Source: Acidobacteriaceae bacterium
GTDB lineage: Bacteria > Acidobacteriota > Terriglobia > Terriglobales > Acidobacteriaceae
Direction: 5' to 3'
NCBI GenBank assembly: GCA_003132325.1
Contig: PKXK01000232.1
Coordinates: 1 to 38,789, forward strand
DNA length: 38,789 nt
Position numbers and translations under genes: made by a program. This document shows, in pieces, positions 16,230 through 24,421 of the stretch. A model generated the notes under the pieces. The model was given only the letters and a program-made list of their open reading frames with translations. It was not told the DNA's origin and did no database searches. Position 1 is the stretch's first letter, and each line of letters begins with the position of its first letter.

Positions 16230-17460
16230 TTCTGTCATCCCTTAATGGCAACGTGAAAATGTCACCCCATGAACCGGGAGACATTTGCATTGAGCCAGAA
16301 GGAGCTGCAACGGGTGGCAGTGATTTCCAGATGCGTGAATGGGGAGTTGGCGTGTGTCAAAGCCGCCGCACTCCTTTCCTTAAGCGTCCGCCAGGTTAAG
16401 CGCTTGAAAAAGCGTATGCGCGAAGACGGGGAGGCGGCTTTGGCGCACGCTAATCGCGGGCGACCCAGCCACCGCCGCCTGCCTAACGCCGTGCGCGAGC
16501 GCATCGTGCAGCTGGCACGCAGCACCTACGCCGGCTTCAACGATCACCACCTCTGCGAGAAACTTATCGAGCGCGAGGGCTTCTCGCTCAATCGCGAAAC
16601 CCTTCGCCGGCTGCTGCGTATGCAAGGTCTCGGCTCGCCTAGAAAACGCCGTGCTCCCGTTCATCGCCAGCGCTGTGTGCGTTCCGCGCAACTCGGCGAA
16701 CTCGTGCAACTCGATGGTAGTCCGCACGACTGGCTCGAAGGACGCGGCCCCGGCTCACCGCTCTCGGTATGCAAGACGACGCCACCGGTAAAATCCTGGC
16801 GGCGCAGTTCTTTCCCTCGGAAACGGCATCCGGCTATCTCTGCTTGCTCCGCCAACTCCTGCGTCGCCACGGCGTGTCCCTCGCTTTTTACGGCGATCAC
16901 AGCGGCATCTTCGTCCGCAACGACGACTCCTGGACGGTCGAAGAACAGCTCGCGGAAAAACGCCATCCCACGCAGTTCGGCCGCGCCCTGGAACAGCTGG
17001 GCATCACCTTTATCGCCGCCCACAGTCTGCAAGCCAAAGGCCGCGTCGAGCGTCTCTGGGGTGTGCTGCAGGATCGCCTCACCAGCGAACTGCGGCTCGC
17101 CAAAGCTGCCGACATCGACTCCGCCAACGCCGTGCTCCGCAAGTTCATCGCCGACTACAACCGTCGCTTCTCCCGGCGGCCTCGCAAATACCAAACCGCC
17201 TGGCGCGCGGCTCCGGAAAATCTTGAGCGCATCTGTTGCTTCGTGTACGAGCGCGTGGTCAGCAACGACAACATCGTGCAGTGCAAGGGCCGCCGCTTCC
17301 AGATCCCCAGCAGGCTCGTCGCTTCAGCTTTGCCGGTGCCAAAGTGCATATCGACCAAGCTCTCGATGGGCGGGTCTCGCTCTACTACCGCGACACCCGC
17401 TTGGGAACACTTTACAGTCTCAGGGGGTGACAGTTTTATGTTGCTGTTAGGGCGACAGAA
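16230..17460 (+). mobile_element. Degenerate ISNCY-type insertion sequence with about 40-bp terminal repeats
   Basis: The left end TTCTGTCATCCCTTAATGGC (16230 onward) and the reverse complement of the right end, TTCTGTCGCCCTAACAGCAA, align through GCAACrTrAAAmTGTCACCCC, giving imperfect inverted repeats of about 40 bp. The transposase start ATG is inside the left repeat edge and its stop lies in the right repeat, as is usual in this group. No target duplication was identified with certainty. The element lies between the TonB receptor promoter and the promoter of the Gfo/Idh gene, so it has spread the divergent control region apart. Confidence 0.65.
16269..17430 (+). pseudogene. ISNCY-family (IS1202-like) transposase with two frameshifts
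   Basis: Three successive frames give one transposase. Frame one has the HTH region (LSLSVRQVKRLKKRMREDGE) and runs to ELVQLDGSPHDWLEGRGP, holding the first catalytic Asp. Near 16757-16770 it shifts; frame two resumes at GMQDDATGKILAAQFFPSET and runs through YGDHSGIF, then AHSLQAKGRVERLWGVLQDR with the last acidic residue, to GRRFQIPS. Near 17305-17320 it shifts again to ARRFSFAGAKVHIDQALDG and ends RLGTLYSLRG at 17430. One missing base and one further base change in phase explain both breaks. The element cannot make a functional transposase from this copy. Confidence 0.8.
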
Positions 17461-17492
17461 TCACGTTGCTACAACGATGTGCCATCTTCTGC

Positions 17493-17521
17493 TTGACAAA
17501 ATGCGCAGTCAGACATACAAA
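17493..17521 (+). promoter_or_regulatory. Likely promoter of the first catabolic unit
   Basis: TTGACA (17493-17498) and TACAAA (17516-17521) are separated by exactly 17 bases, a good sigma-70-like pair. They lie in the 120 bases between the dead insertion sequence and the Gfo/Idh gene. Just after the -10 box is AGAAC-TGCA-CTTTC, a weaker version of the GGAAC-N4-GTTTC pattern found at the two other promoters of this locus. Confidence 0.5.
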
Positions 17522-17580
17522 AAAGGAGAACTGCACTTTCAATACAGAAAGAGCAGATCTCTGAAGTACAGGAACAATTT

Positions 17581-18681
17581 ATGGAGAGTGCTCCGGGGAT
17601 TGGGATCATCGGGGGTGGAATTTGGGCGGCTCATCATATCAATGCGATTCGCGATTTAGAGCGGCAAGGGATGGCACGACTAATTGCGGTGTGTGCTCGA
17701 ACCCAAGAGACAGTCTCGCGCCTGTGCGAGCAGTATCGCATCGTGGGGAACACCGACTATCGGGACCTTCTTGCTCGACAAGACATTGATGCGGTATGTA
17801 TCGTCACCCCCGATCATCTGCACAGAGAGATGACAGTTGCTGCGGCAAGAGCAGGCAAACACATCCTCGTGGAGAAGCCAATGGACCTCAGTTTAAAAGG
17901 CTGCGATGAAATGTTGGAAGCAGCGAGGGAAAACCGAGTGATGCTGTTTGTCGATTTTCACAAGCGCTACGATCCGGTACAACAGAAGGTCCGAGATCTA
18001 ATCTGCGAGAGACGCGTGGGCACGATTCAATACGGATACGCCTACATGGAAGCCAAGATCATCGTTCCTCGGGACTGGTTGTCGAAGTGGGCGGCGCATA
18101 CGACACCATTCTGGTTCCTCGGCAGTCACCAGGTCGATCTCCTTCGGTGGACCCTCAAGTCGGAAGTTCGAAGTGTGTTGGCTCATAGCTTCCGAGGGAA
18201 GCTTGAGGGTCTCGGGATCGACACTCCGGATGCAGTAAAGGCCGAACTTAAGTTTGAAAATGGCACAGTGGTGACTGTCGATGTCTCGTGGGTTCTTCCA
18301 GACGGATTCGAAGCGGTTGTGAACCAGGGACTGCGCTTAGTTGGGACAGAGGGCCTTATCGAAATTGACACTCAGGATCGAGGAGCTGCGGGCTGTTTCA
18401 GCGGAGGAACGATGGAGACCTATAACACGAATGCGGCTAACGTGACGATCAACGCTCTGGGCCAGTCGACGTATTCAGGCTATTTCATCGATCCCATAAA
18501 AGAGTTTTTGCACCTTGTCGGCTACCTGAAGGACGGAGGCGATCTGGAATCCATCAAAGGTAAGTATCCTTCCGGGGAAGATGGTAGAGAGGCCACGAGG
18601 GTCGCGGTAGCCGTACACCAGAGCATTGCAAAAGGGATACCCATTGCTGTGAAACAAAATGGCTGTGGTCCCGATGTCTAG
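17581..18681 (+). CDS. Gfo/Idh/MocA-family NAD(P)-dependent sugar dehydrogenase
   Basis: The 366-residue protein has an N-terminal Rossmann fold (GIIGGGIWAAHHI, residues 8-20), the family EKP motif (LVEKPMDLS, EKP at 98-100) and the C-terminal dimer/substrate domain with GSHQVDLLRW at 181-190, where His183 and Asp186 fit the catalytic positions. It is a cytosolic oxidoreductase for sugars, inositols or sugar acids. ATG at 17581 is the first in-frame start after the promoter; the ribosome site (ACAGGA) is modest. It is the first gene of a unit with the MFS transporter, whose start overlaps its 3' end by 23 bp. The substrate is probably the sugar imported by this locus, but it is not predictable from sequence alone. 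Confidence 0.88.
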   Translation: MESAPGIGIIGGGIWAAHHINAIRDLERQGMARLIAVCARTQETVSRLCEQYRIVGNTDYRDLLARQDIDAVCIVTPDHLHREMTVAAARAGKHILVEKPMDLSLKGCDEMLEAARENRVMLFVDFHKRYDPVQQKVRDLICERRVGTIQYGYAYMEAKIIVPRDWLSKWAAHTTPFWFLGSHQVDLLRWTLKSEVRSVLAHSFRGKLEGLGIDTPDAVKAELKFENGTVVTVDVSWVLPDGFEAVVNQGLRLVGTEGLIEIDTQDRGAAGCFSGGTMETYNTNAANVTINALGQSTYSGYFIDPIKEFLHLVGYLKDGGDLESIKGKYPSGEDGREATRVAVAVHQSIAKGIPIAVKQNGCGPDV

Positions 18682-19975
18682 CTCAAACCGCATGGCCGTA
18701 GTATTACGGGGCATTCAGAGTGGCCAGCTGCGCTGGGGCGTTCTGATGATGCTCTTTATGGTGACGGTCATCAACTATCTCGACCGGCAGTCACTGTCGG
18801 TATTAGCGCCGGTCATCATTTCGGATCTGCGTCTTAGCGCAGAACAGTATTCGCACGTGATATTGGCATTCATGATCGGCAATGCTGTGATTCAGCTGCC
18901 CTTCGGTCCTTTCCTTGATCGTGTCGGTGTACGGCTTGGACTGGGGCTTTCAGTGATGGTGTGGTCATTAGGAGCTGGTCTCCATGCGCTGGCGGCTAGT
19001 GCGCTGAGTCTGGCATGCTTTCGTTTCATCTTGGGGCTCGGAGAAGGCGGCAATTGGCCGGCGAGCACCAAGGCGGTGGCAGAGTGGTTCCCCTCAGAAG
19101 AGCGCGGCTTCGCAATGGGGTTCTTCAACGGAGGCACAGCAATCGGCGCGATCATGGCGCCCCCCGTCGTCGCGTTTATGGCGACCAAGCTTGGTTGGCG
19201 TTACGCATTTCTGTTGACGCCACTTATCAGCATGCTCTGGCTTATCATTTGGTTCCGAACCTATCATTCGCCTCAAGATCATCCGAAGCTATGCTCGGAA
19301 GAACGCGAACTTCTAATTAATACAACTGTTGCTGGCAGTGCTGCGACTCACAAGAAATCGAAGTCCGCACTTCTCACAAGTACGCGGTTCTGGGGGATAT
19401 TTGCTGCGCGTTTCATTACTACTCCGGTTTGGTGGTTTGTTGCTTATTGGCTGCCGCTGTACTTGAAACAGCAGTATGGATTCACCCTTGTCAAGATTGG
19501 TGCTTTTGCGTGGATCCCATTTCTTGCAGCAGATATCGGAAATATGGTAGGGGGCGCATTGTCTGGGCGACTGATTGGAAAGGGACAGAAGCCGGTGAAA
19601 GCCCGCCTCATTGTGCTGGGGGTCAGTTCGGTGGTTATGATTGCTAGCGTCCCCGCTGTCTACGCAAGATCGGCATGGCTATCTATTGCGCTTATTAGTA
19701 TTGTCACATTCGCGTACGGGTCCTGGGCGGCAAACATTCTTGCGCTCGCCGCCGACCAGTTTGAAGGGCATGAAGTTGGGACAGTCGTGAGTTGGAGCGG
19801 AACGGGAGCCGTATTAGGGGGCGCAATCTTCACATTTTTTGTCGGCAAGGTAGCCGATGTTGCATATCTGCCGGTTTTCGTGGCCGCTGGAGTAATGCCT
19901 ATCGTGGGCTTTGGTTTGACGGCGTTGCTGAATTGGAAGAGATCAGAAGTCATTTCAGCCGGAATCGCGGGGTAA
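18659..19975 (+). CDS. MFS transporter, sugar-acid (ACS/hexuronate-type)
   Basis: A 438-residue protein with about twelve membrane helices. It has the anion:cation symporter hallmarks: LMMLFMVTVINYLDRQSLSV in helix 1, FGPFLDRVGVRLGL in the loop after helix 2, GLGEGGNWPASTKAVAEWFP, and RGFAMGFFNGGTAIGA. Close families (ExuT, GudP, DgoT) carry hexuronates, glucarate or galactonate into the cytosol by proton symport. It overlaps the Gfo/Idh gene by 23 bp if ATG 18659 is used; ATG codons at 18674 and 18692 are alternatives. The acid-type transporter is the main hint that the substrate carries a carboxylate. Confidence 0.88.
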   Translation: MAVVPMSSSNRMAVVLRGIQSGQLRWGVLMMLFMVTVINYLDRQSLSVLAPVIISDLRLSAEQYSHVILAFMIGNAVIQLPFGPFLDRVGVRLGLGLSVMVWSLGAGLHALAASALSLACFRFILGLGEGGNWPASTKAVAEWFPSEERGFAMGFFNGGTAIGAIMAPPVVAFMATKLGWRYAFLLTPLISMLWLIIWFRTYHSPQDHPKLCSEERELLINTTVAGSAATHKKSKSALLTSTRFWGIFAARFITTPVWWFVAYWLPLYLKQQYGFTLVKIGAFAWIPFLAADIGNMVGGALSGRLIGKGQKPVKARLIVLGVSSVVMIASVPAVYARSAWLSIALISIVTFAYGSWAANILALAADQFEGHEVGTVVSWSGTGAVLGGAIFTFFVGKVADVAYLPVFVAAGVMPIVGFGLTALLNWKRSEVISAGIAG

Positions 19976-20063
19976 CGCCGCCGCAGAGATGCGGCGCGAA
20001 ATCATGAACGTTGAAGTGACAGAGCATGGTGCTCTTATTTGCAAACAGTGAAAGGATGGCGGG

Positions 20064-20804
20064 ATGAAACTTCCAGAAATGTCACGTAGCAAGGAAATGA
20101 GCCTGACTGAGGACCGGGAGATTCCTTGCCCGTACACGATCGAGGTCTCCGAATTGGTGGAACGGTACGAAAATCTTTACGCGGCCGCCGTCGTCGACAT
20201 CTTCCAAGAAAAGGGGCTCCACAACCAATGGCTGGGACCGGAGATCAAGTGTTTAACCCGTGACCTCAAACGGGAATCGGTTGCGGGCGTGGCCTTCACG
20301 GTTCAATGGATCAGCGATCCTGAGGCCGATGAAAGAGAAAAGCCAGCCGCAAGGATGGTGGCTTCCTATCCAAGGAACAGTATTGTTTTGGTGGATACGG
20401 GTGCCGACCAGGTCGCGGGATTCTGGGGCGAGCTTGCAACCACAATCTGCCTGCGCAATGGGGTTCGTGGCGCGGTCATTAACGGCGGTGCTAAAGACCT
20501 CGGATTTGTTCGCGAAATGAATTTCCCAATTTTCGCGAAGTTTTCAAGCCCAATAGACGGCTTTGCCTATTCCCGTTTACGGGGCTGGCAATTGCCGATA
20601 TGGTTGGGGACCGTTCTGGTCAAGCCGTGGGACATTATCATTGCTGACGCCGATGGTGTGTTGGTGGTGCCGCAGAGCATCACCGAAGAGGTCCTCATCA
20701 GGACCGAGGCACGACGGGACAGTGAAAACAACACTCGGTCCCTGCTGAAGAAAGGAGTTTCTGCCCTTCGTGCGTCAATGATGACTGGGCGAAAGGATCT
20801 CTAA
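20064..20804 (+). CDS. RraA-like family protein with altered active-site motif
   Basis: A 246-residue protein of the RraA/HMG-aldolase fold: AAVVDIFQEKGL near the N-terminus, then GELATTICLRNGVRGAVI and KPWDIIIADADGVLVVP. Most family enzymes carry DGxxRD and use Arg and Asp with a divalent metal to cleave 4-hydroxy-4-methyl-2-oxoglutarate or related 2-keto acids or to decarboxylate oxaloacetate. Here the motif is NGGAKD (residues 140-145), with Asp to Asn and Arg to Lys. Family members are often found in sugar-acid clusters and annotated as dimethylmenaquinone methyltransferase by legacy error. It follows the MFS gene by 88 bases on the same strand. Either a divergent aldolase/decarboxylase or a non-catalytic relative. 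Confidence 0.82.
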   Translation: MKLPEMSRSKEMSLTEDREIPCPYTIEVSELVERYENLYAAAVVDIFQEKGLHNQWLGPEIKCLTRDLKRESVAGVAFTVQWISDPEADEREKPAARMVASYPRNSIVLVDTGADQVAGFWGELATTICLRNGVRGAVINGGAKDLGFVREMNFPIFAKFSSPIDGFAYSRLRGWQLPIWLGTVLVKPWDIIIADADGVLVVPQSITEEVLIRTEARRDSENNTRSLLKKGVSALRASMMTGRKDL

Positions 20805-20985
20805 CAAACTGTGCGGTGTGGTTGATGTTTATAACTCGCCAGACAACTTGAACTCACTCGATATATATAACACGAGAAGAATCATCATTATCCGCGGGAG
20901 CTCATCCTCAGCCTCTCAGTTGAGGGGCTCTGTGGGGTGACATGCGCTTCCACAAGATCGAGGGAAAGGGGCGTTATCCTCAACG
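20805..20985 (+). promoter_or_regulatory. Control region of the iclR-type gene with an inverted repeat
   Basis: Between the RraA-like gene and the regulator lies a stretch with an AT-rich patch (GATATATATAAC near 20859) that may hold a -10 box. At 20910-20929 there is an inverted repeat, AGCCTCTCA-GT-TGAGGGGCT, with nine paired positions including G-T pairs. It has no T-run, so it may be either a weak terminator of the first unit or an operator used by the regulator on its own gene. Confidence 0.35.
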
Positions 20986-21816
20986 ATGAAGCCAACGAAG
21001 AGTAACAAGAGCGCAACATCCCCAGTCTTGGCGTCGGATAAGAAGAACATCATTCCGATGCTGGCCAAGAGCTTTCAAATATTGGAACGCTTTCGAGAAA
21101 ATCCGGATGGCGTGACTTATAGCGAACTGACCACACTCTGCCCCAACTTCTCCAGAGTATCCATATTCAGGGTGCTGTGTTCGCTGGAGCGATTTGGTTA
21201 CCTAGAAAAACTCCCCGACAATAATCGCTATGTTTTGGGCGCCAAACTCGTGGAATTCGGGCGCATCGCAGAGTCACGTCTGGAGCTATTGCAAGTTGCC
21301 AGCCCACATTTGCAAAAGTTGCTCAAGAAATACAACGAGAGCATCAGTCTTTGTACGGTCAAGAATCGTGAGCTCGTCTATTTCACTACGTTGGAGAGCA
21401 GTCACCCGTTGCGTGTTGGACGCCCCGACCGGAGGGCTGCGGTTTACTGTTCGGCGGTTGGGAAGGCTATCTTGGCTCACCTACCAAAAGGCAATATCGA
21501 TCGTTATCTCGAAACGACGACTCTTGTCGGCTTAACGCCAAACACCATCACCACCAAAACCGAGTTGCGACGCGAATTGCAGCAAATCAATTCACGGGCC
21601 TACGCTGTAGATAATGAGGAGAACCTGGTGGGAGTGGTATGCGTCGGAGTCGCCATTCTTAACGTCGACAAAATACCGGTAGCGGGCATCAGCATGAGTG
21701 GACCTTCGGTTCGCATGCCTCCAGAGCGTATTGTCCTTGCAGCAGCCGATTTGAAGAGCGCAGCAAAAGCAATCTCCGACAGGTACCCGCTCCTGGGCAA
21801 GATCGCGATAGTGTGA
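20986..21816 (+). CDS. IclR-family transcriptional regulator
   Basis: A 276-residue protein with an N-terminal winged helix (about 24-85: MLAKSFQILERFRENPDGVT, ELTTLCPNFSRVSIFRVLCS, LERFGYLEK) and a C-terminal IclR effector domain (GRPDRRAAVYCSAVGKAILA, then RAYAVDNEENLVGVVCVGVA and ILNVDKIPVAGISMSGP). Such proteins sense small organic acids or sugar acids and control neighbouring catabolic genes, commonly with KDG-like inducers (KdgR). It separates the two catabolic units and lies right before a promoter with three TTCACA repeats and the GGAAC-N4-GTTTC element. It is the likely local regulator. Confidence 0.92.
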   Translation: MKPTKSNKSATSPVLASDKKNIIPMLAKSFQILERFRENPDGVTYSELTTLCPNFSRVSIFRVLCSLERFGYLEKLPDNNRYVLGAKLVEFGRIAESRLELLQVASPHLQKLLKKYNESISLCTVKNRELVYFTTLESSHPLRVGRPDRRAAVYCSAVGKAILAHLPKGNIDRYLETTTLVGLTPNTITTKTELRRELQQINSRAYAVDNEENLVGVVCVGVAILNVDKIPVAGISMSGPSVRMPPERIVLAAADLKSAAKAISDRYPLLGKIAIV

Positions 21817-21850
21817 AGCTGCTGACTGAGCGGTCGTCCGGCCCGTCTGA

Positions 21851-21879
21851 TTCACAGCCTTCACAGTGTTGCCTTCACA
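21851..21879 (+). repeat. Three TTCACA direct repeats upstream of the second-unit promoter
   Basis: TTCACA occurs at 21851-21856, 21860-21865 and 21874-21879, the last ending eight bases before the -35 box. Spacing between starts is 9 and 14. Such a cluster at about -45 to -75 is a typical place for activator binding. It is not seen at the receptor promoter except for the last CACTTTT part. Confidence 0.4.
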
Positions 21880-21950
21880 CTTTTGTCTTGACACCGACCC
21901 AGCCCGGCATAGAAAATGTGCATTGTGGAACTCGTGTTTCTCTAATGAAA
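21874..21950 (+). promoter_or_regulatory. Promoter and operator/leader element of the second catabolic unit
   Basis: TTGACA (21888-21893) and TAGAAA (21910-21915) are separated by 16 bases. Downstream lies GGAAC-TCGT-GTTTC and then TCTAATGAAA. The same arrangement occurs at the TonB receptor promoter on the other strand (16132-16204), with the 15-mer GTTTCTCTAATGAAA identical. The ATG in this 15-mer opens only a 10-codon reading frame here, so it is better read as part of a binding site or of the transcript start than as a gene start. The first gene of the unit starts at 22084, about 135 bases further on. Confidence 0.55.
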
Positions 21951-22083
21951 TTTGGGAAGTCGTATTCCTGGAGCTAGGTAGCGATTCTCAATGTAAAAAG
22001 GCAGGTTGGCTGTAGAAGACGATTTCATCCGGTGAGATCGTGTGAAAGAGTGTAGAAGGCTAATGGCGCAATAAGGTAAACCA

Positions 22084-23082
22084 ATGAAGGTGGTGGTCAC
22101 GGATTACATTGAGCCCGATCTCGACTGGGAAGCGAAATGCATGCGCGAAATGGACATTGCCTTCCAAGCCTGCCAGCTAAAGTTTGCGGGAGAGAAGCAG
22201 TTGCTCGACGCGACTTGGGACGCAGACATCGTAGTGGTGAATATGGCGCCGATCACGGCAGGCTTGGTGGAGCAATGGCAGCGCTGCTCTCTCGTGATTC
22301 GTCACGGCGTTGGATACGACAATGTGGATGTGTCGGCGTTGACCCGGCGGGGTATTCGGTTCGCAAACATCCCCGATTATTGCGTAGAAGAGGTTGCCGA
22401 ACACACTATCTCACTTATCTTTGCATTAGCCCGAAAAATTCTGCCGAGCCGCACAATATTGGAGCGATCGAGTCGGCAAGGCCGCTGGGAATTCAGCGAG
22501 GTCGAGCCCATCTATCGGATGAAGGGCCAGACCTTGGGCATTATCGGCGTTGGACGAATTGGAGCGCGCATTCTGGAAAAGCTGCGGAGCTTTGGGTTTA
22601 GCTTCTTATTGTGCGACCCCTATCTCAGCAGTGCGCGGCAGGATGCGGTCGGGATCGAGTTGGTATCTCATGAAGAGGTTTACCGCAAGTCCGATTTCAT
22701 TGCCCTCCATACGCCACTCAATGCGGAGACCCGGCACCTTATCAACGAGCGGACCTTAGCGCTCATGAAGCCGTCGGCCTTTCTTATTAATACCGCGAGA
22801 GCTGGCTTGATCGACCATGTCGCGTTGTATCGAGCCTTGAAAGACGGTCGCCTTGCGGGTGCGGCCATTGACGTTTTCGACCCAGAGCCCCCCCGCAACG
22901 ACAACCCTTTGTTTGAACTGCAAAATGTGGTTCTGACGCCGCATCTCGCCTGGTATTCGGTCGAAGCAGGATTAGAAATCCGCCACAAGATTGTTCAGCA
23001 GATTCAACGGTTCAAGGAAGGCCTGCCGCCGCTCAATTGGGTCAATGAAAGAAAATTACAGTTCCAGGGGGTGGAATCATGA
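22084..23082 (+). CDS. D-isomer-specific 2-hydroxyacid dehydrogenase
   Basis: A 332-residue NAD-dependent dehydrogenase. The nucleotide-binding motif GVGRIG lies at 155-160 with Asp178 for the adenosine ribose, so NAD is preferred. Catalytic residues are Arg239 (NTARAGL), Glu268 (DVFDPEPP) and His287 (LTPHLAW). Relatives include C-terminal-binding-protein-like and 3-phosphoglycerate dehydrogenases. In this locus it could reduce or oxidise a 2-keto/2-hydroxy sugar acid. ATG at 22084 is the first gene of the second unit. Its last four bases overlap the aminotransferase start (ATGA), so the two are coupled. Confidence 0.9.
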   Translation: MKVVVTDYIEPDLDWEAKCMREMDIAFQACQLKFAGEKQLLDATWDADIVVVNMAPITAGLVEQWQRCSLVIRHGVGYDNVDVSALTRRGIRFANIPDYCVEEVAEHTISLIFALARKILPSRTILERSSRQGRWEFSEVEPIYRMKGQTLGIIGVGRIGARILEKLRSFGFSFLLCDPYLSSARQDAVGIELVSHEEVYRKSDFIALHTPLNAETRHLINERTLALMKPSAFLINTARAGLIDHVALYRALKDGRLAGAAIDVFDPEPPRNDNPLFELQNVVLTPHLAWYSVEAGLEIRHKIVQQIQRFKEGLPPLNWVNERKLQFQGVES

Positions 23083-24398
23083 CGGGCGGCCTTGTCAATG
23101 TGAGATACGAATTGCCGGGACCTCGTTCCAAACAACTGTTTGAAAGGTGGAGCCACGTAGAAGCGCAGTGTGCGGGTTATCAGGCGAAGGTTGTGTGGGA
23201 GAAGGCGCTTGGGGTCATGGTCACAGATGTCGATGGGAATACATTCCTGGATTGGACGTCAGGTGTGCTGGTGACGAACGTGGGGCATTGCCATCCGGAC
23301 CTGGTGAAGGCTATCCAGAGAGCCTGCGAAAAGTTGTTGAACAACTATGAATGCCTCACGGAGGCCCGCGTCGAAGCGGCCGAGAAACTGATTTCAGTAC
23401 TGCCGGCTCATTTGGACAAATGCTTTTTCTTTAGCACTGGTTCCGAGGCAACCGAAGCTGCGCTACGAGTTATGAAGCGCAAGTCGGGAAAATTTGAAAT
23501 TATCAGCTTCTATGGCGCTTTTCATGGGCGGACCTATGCCGCCTTGAGTGCGGGTGGCCTCCCTGGTCCCAAAAAGGGATACGGACCGACCGTACCTGGC
23601 TCGATCCGAGTTCCATATCCTAATTGCTATCGGTGCCCTTTGCGCGCAAAGCCCGAGACCTGTGACTTCCTATGTCTCGACTATTTGGATGATGCGGTTC
23701 GGGCCAATAGCACTGGCAGTCTAGCTGGTGTCATCGTCGAACCCTATCAGGGGGCCGCTGGATTTATCTTCCCGCCAGAGGGCTGGCTGTCGCGACTCGA
23801 AGAATGGATTCGCTCTCACAACCTTCTTTTCACGTTGGACGAGGTGCAATCGTCATTCGGGCGTACCGGGAAGTTTTTCGCCATGGAGTGGGAAGGACTG
23901 ACACCGGACGTCGTGTGCATTGGCAAAGGTATCGGCAGTGGTGTTCCAGCTTCCGCAATTGCGGCTCGCGGCGAAGTGCTGGCCGTCCTCAAGAGCGGAG
24001 ACATGAGCAGCACGATGGGAGGCAATCCCGTAGCCTCAGAGGCTGTGGTCGCGGTCGTAGATATCATGCGCCGTGAAAGACTCGAGGAAAATGCCCTGCG
24101 CATCGGACGGATCATGAAAGATCGGTTGAGGGAGATGATGGGAAAGAGCTCGCACATAGGGGACGTTCGGGGCATGGGACTCGTGATGGGAGTCGAACTG
24201 GTAAAAGACAAAACGACAAAGGAGCCTGCTCCCGAACTGGCGAAGAAACTGATCGATCTCGCAGCACAGCACGGGTTGCTGATAGGTGCGGTCGGCACGT
24301 TCGGCAACGTTATCCGCGTAGCGCCTCCACTGGTCATTTCCGAAGAGCAAGCTGAGGAGAGCCTCGATATCTTCGAGCGAGCCCTGGATCAGCTGTAG
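23079..24398 (+). CDS. Class III PLP-dependent aminotransferase
   Basis: A 439-residue fold-type I aminotransferase of the GABA/acetylornithine group. The cofactor site has GSEATEAALR (121-130), Asp254 in LDEVQSSFGRTG and the Schiff-base Lys283 in VCIGKGIGSG. A short cysteine cluster (C183, C186, C195, C199: PNCYRCPLRAKPETCDFLCL) precedes the VEPYQGAAGF segment; such an insert is known in some GABA-type aminotransferases. It would move an amino group from the substrate to a keto acid such as 2-oxoglutarate. It overlaps the dehydrogenase by 4 bp and is followed 23 bp later by the M20 gene. Amino donor unknown. Confidence 0.9.
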   Translation: MTGGLVNVRYELPGPRSKQLFERWSHVEAQCAGYQAKVVWEKALGVMVTDVDGNTFLDWTSGVLVTNVGHCHPDLVKAIQRACEKLLNNYECLTEARVEAAEKLISVLPAHLDKCFFFSTGSEATEAALRVMKRKSGKFEIISFYGAFHGRTYAALSAGGLPGPKKGYGPTVPGSIRVPYPNCYRCPLRAKPETCDFLCLDYLDDAVRANSTGSLAGVIVEPYQGAAGFIFPPEGWLSRLEEWIRSHNLLFTLDEVQSSFGRTGKFFAMEWEGLTPDVVCIGKGIGSGVPASAIAARGEVLAVLKSGDMSSTMGGNPVASEAVVAVVDIMRRERLEENALRIGRIMKDRLREMMGKSSHIGDVRGMGLVMGVELVKDKTTKEPAPELAKKLIDLAAQHGLLIGAVGTFGNVIRVAPPLVISEEQAEESLDIFERALDQL

Positions 24399-24421
24399 AA
24401 CCATGCCAAGGAGAATACGCA

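Noticed and set aside
21941-21974. Ten-codon leader peptide starting in the shared 15-mer upstream of the hydroxyacid dehydrogenase
   Set aside because: No attenuator structure or codon bias is visible, and the same ATG in the receptor leader opens into an unrelated frame; the shared bases are better explained as a binding site or transcript start.
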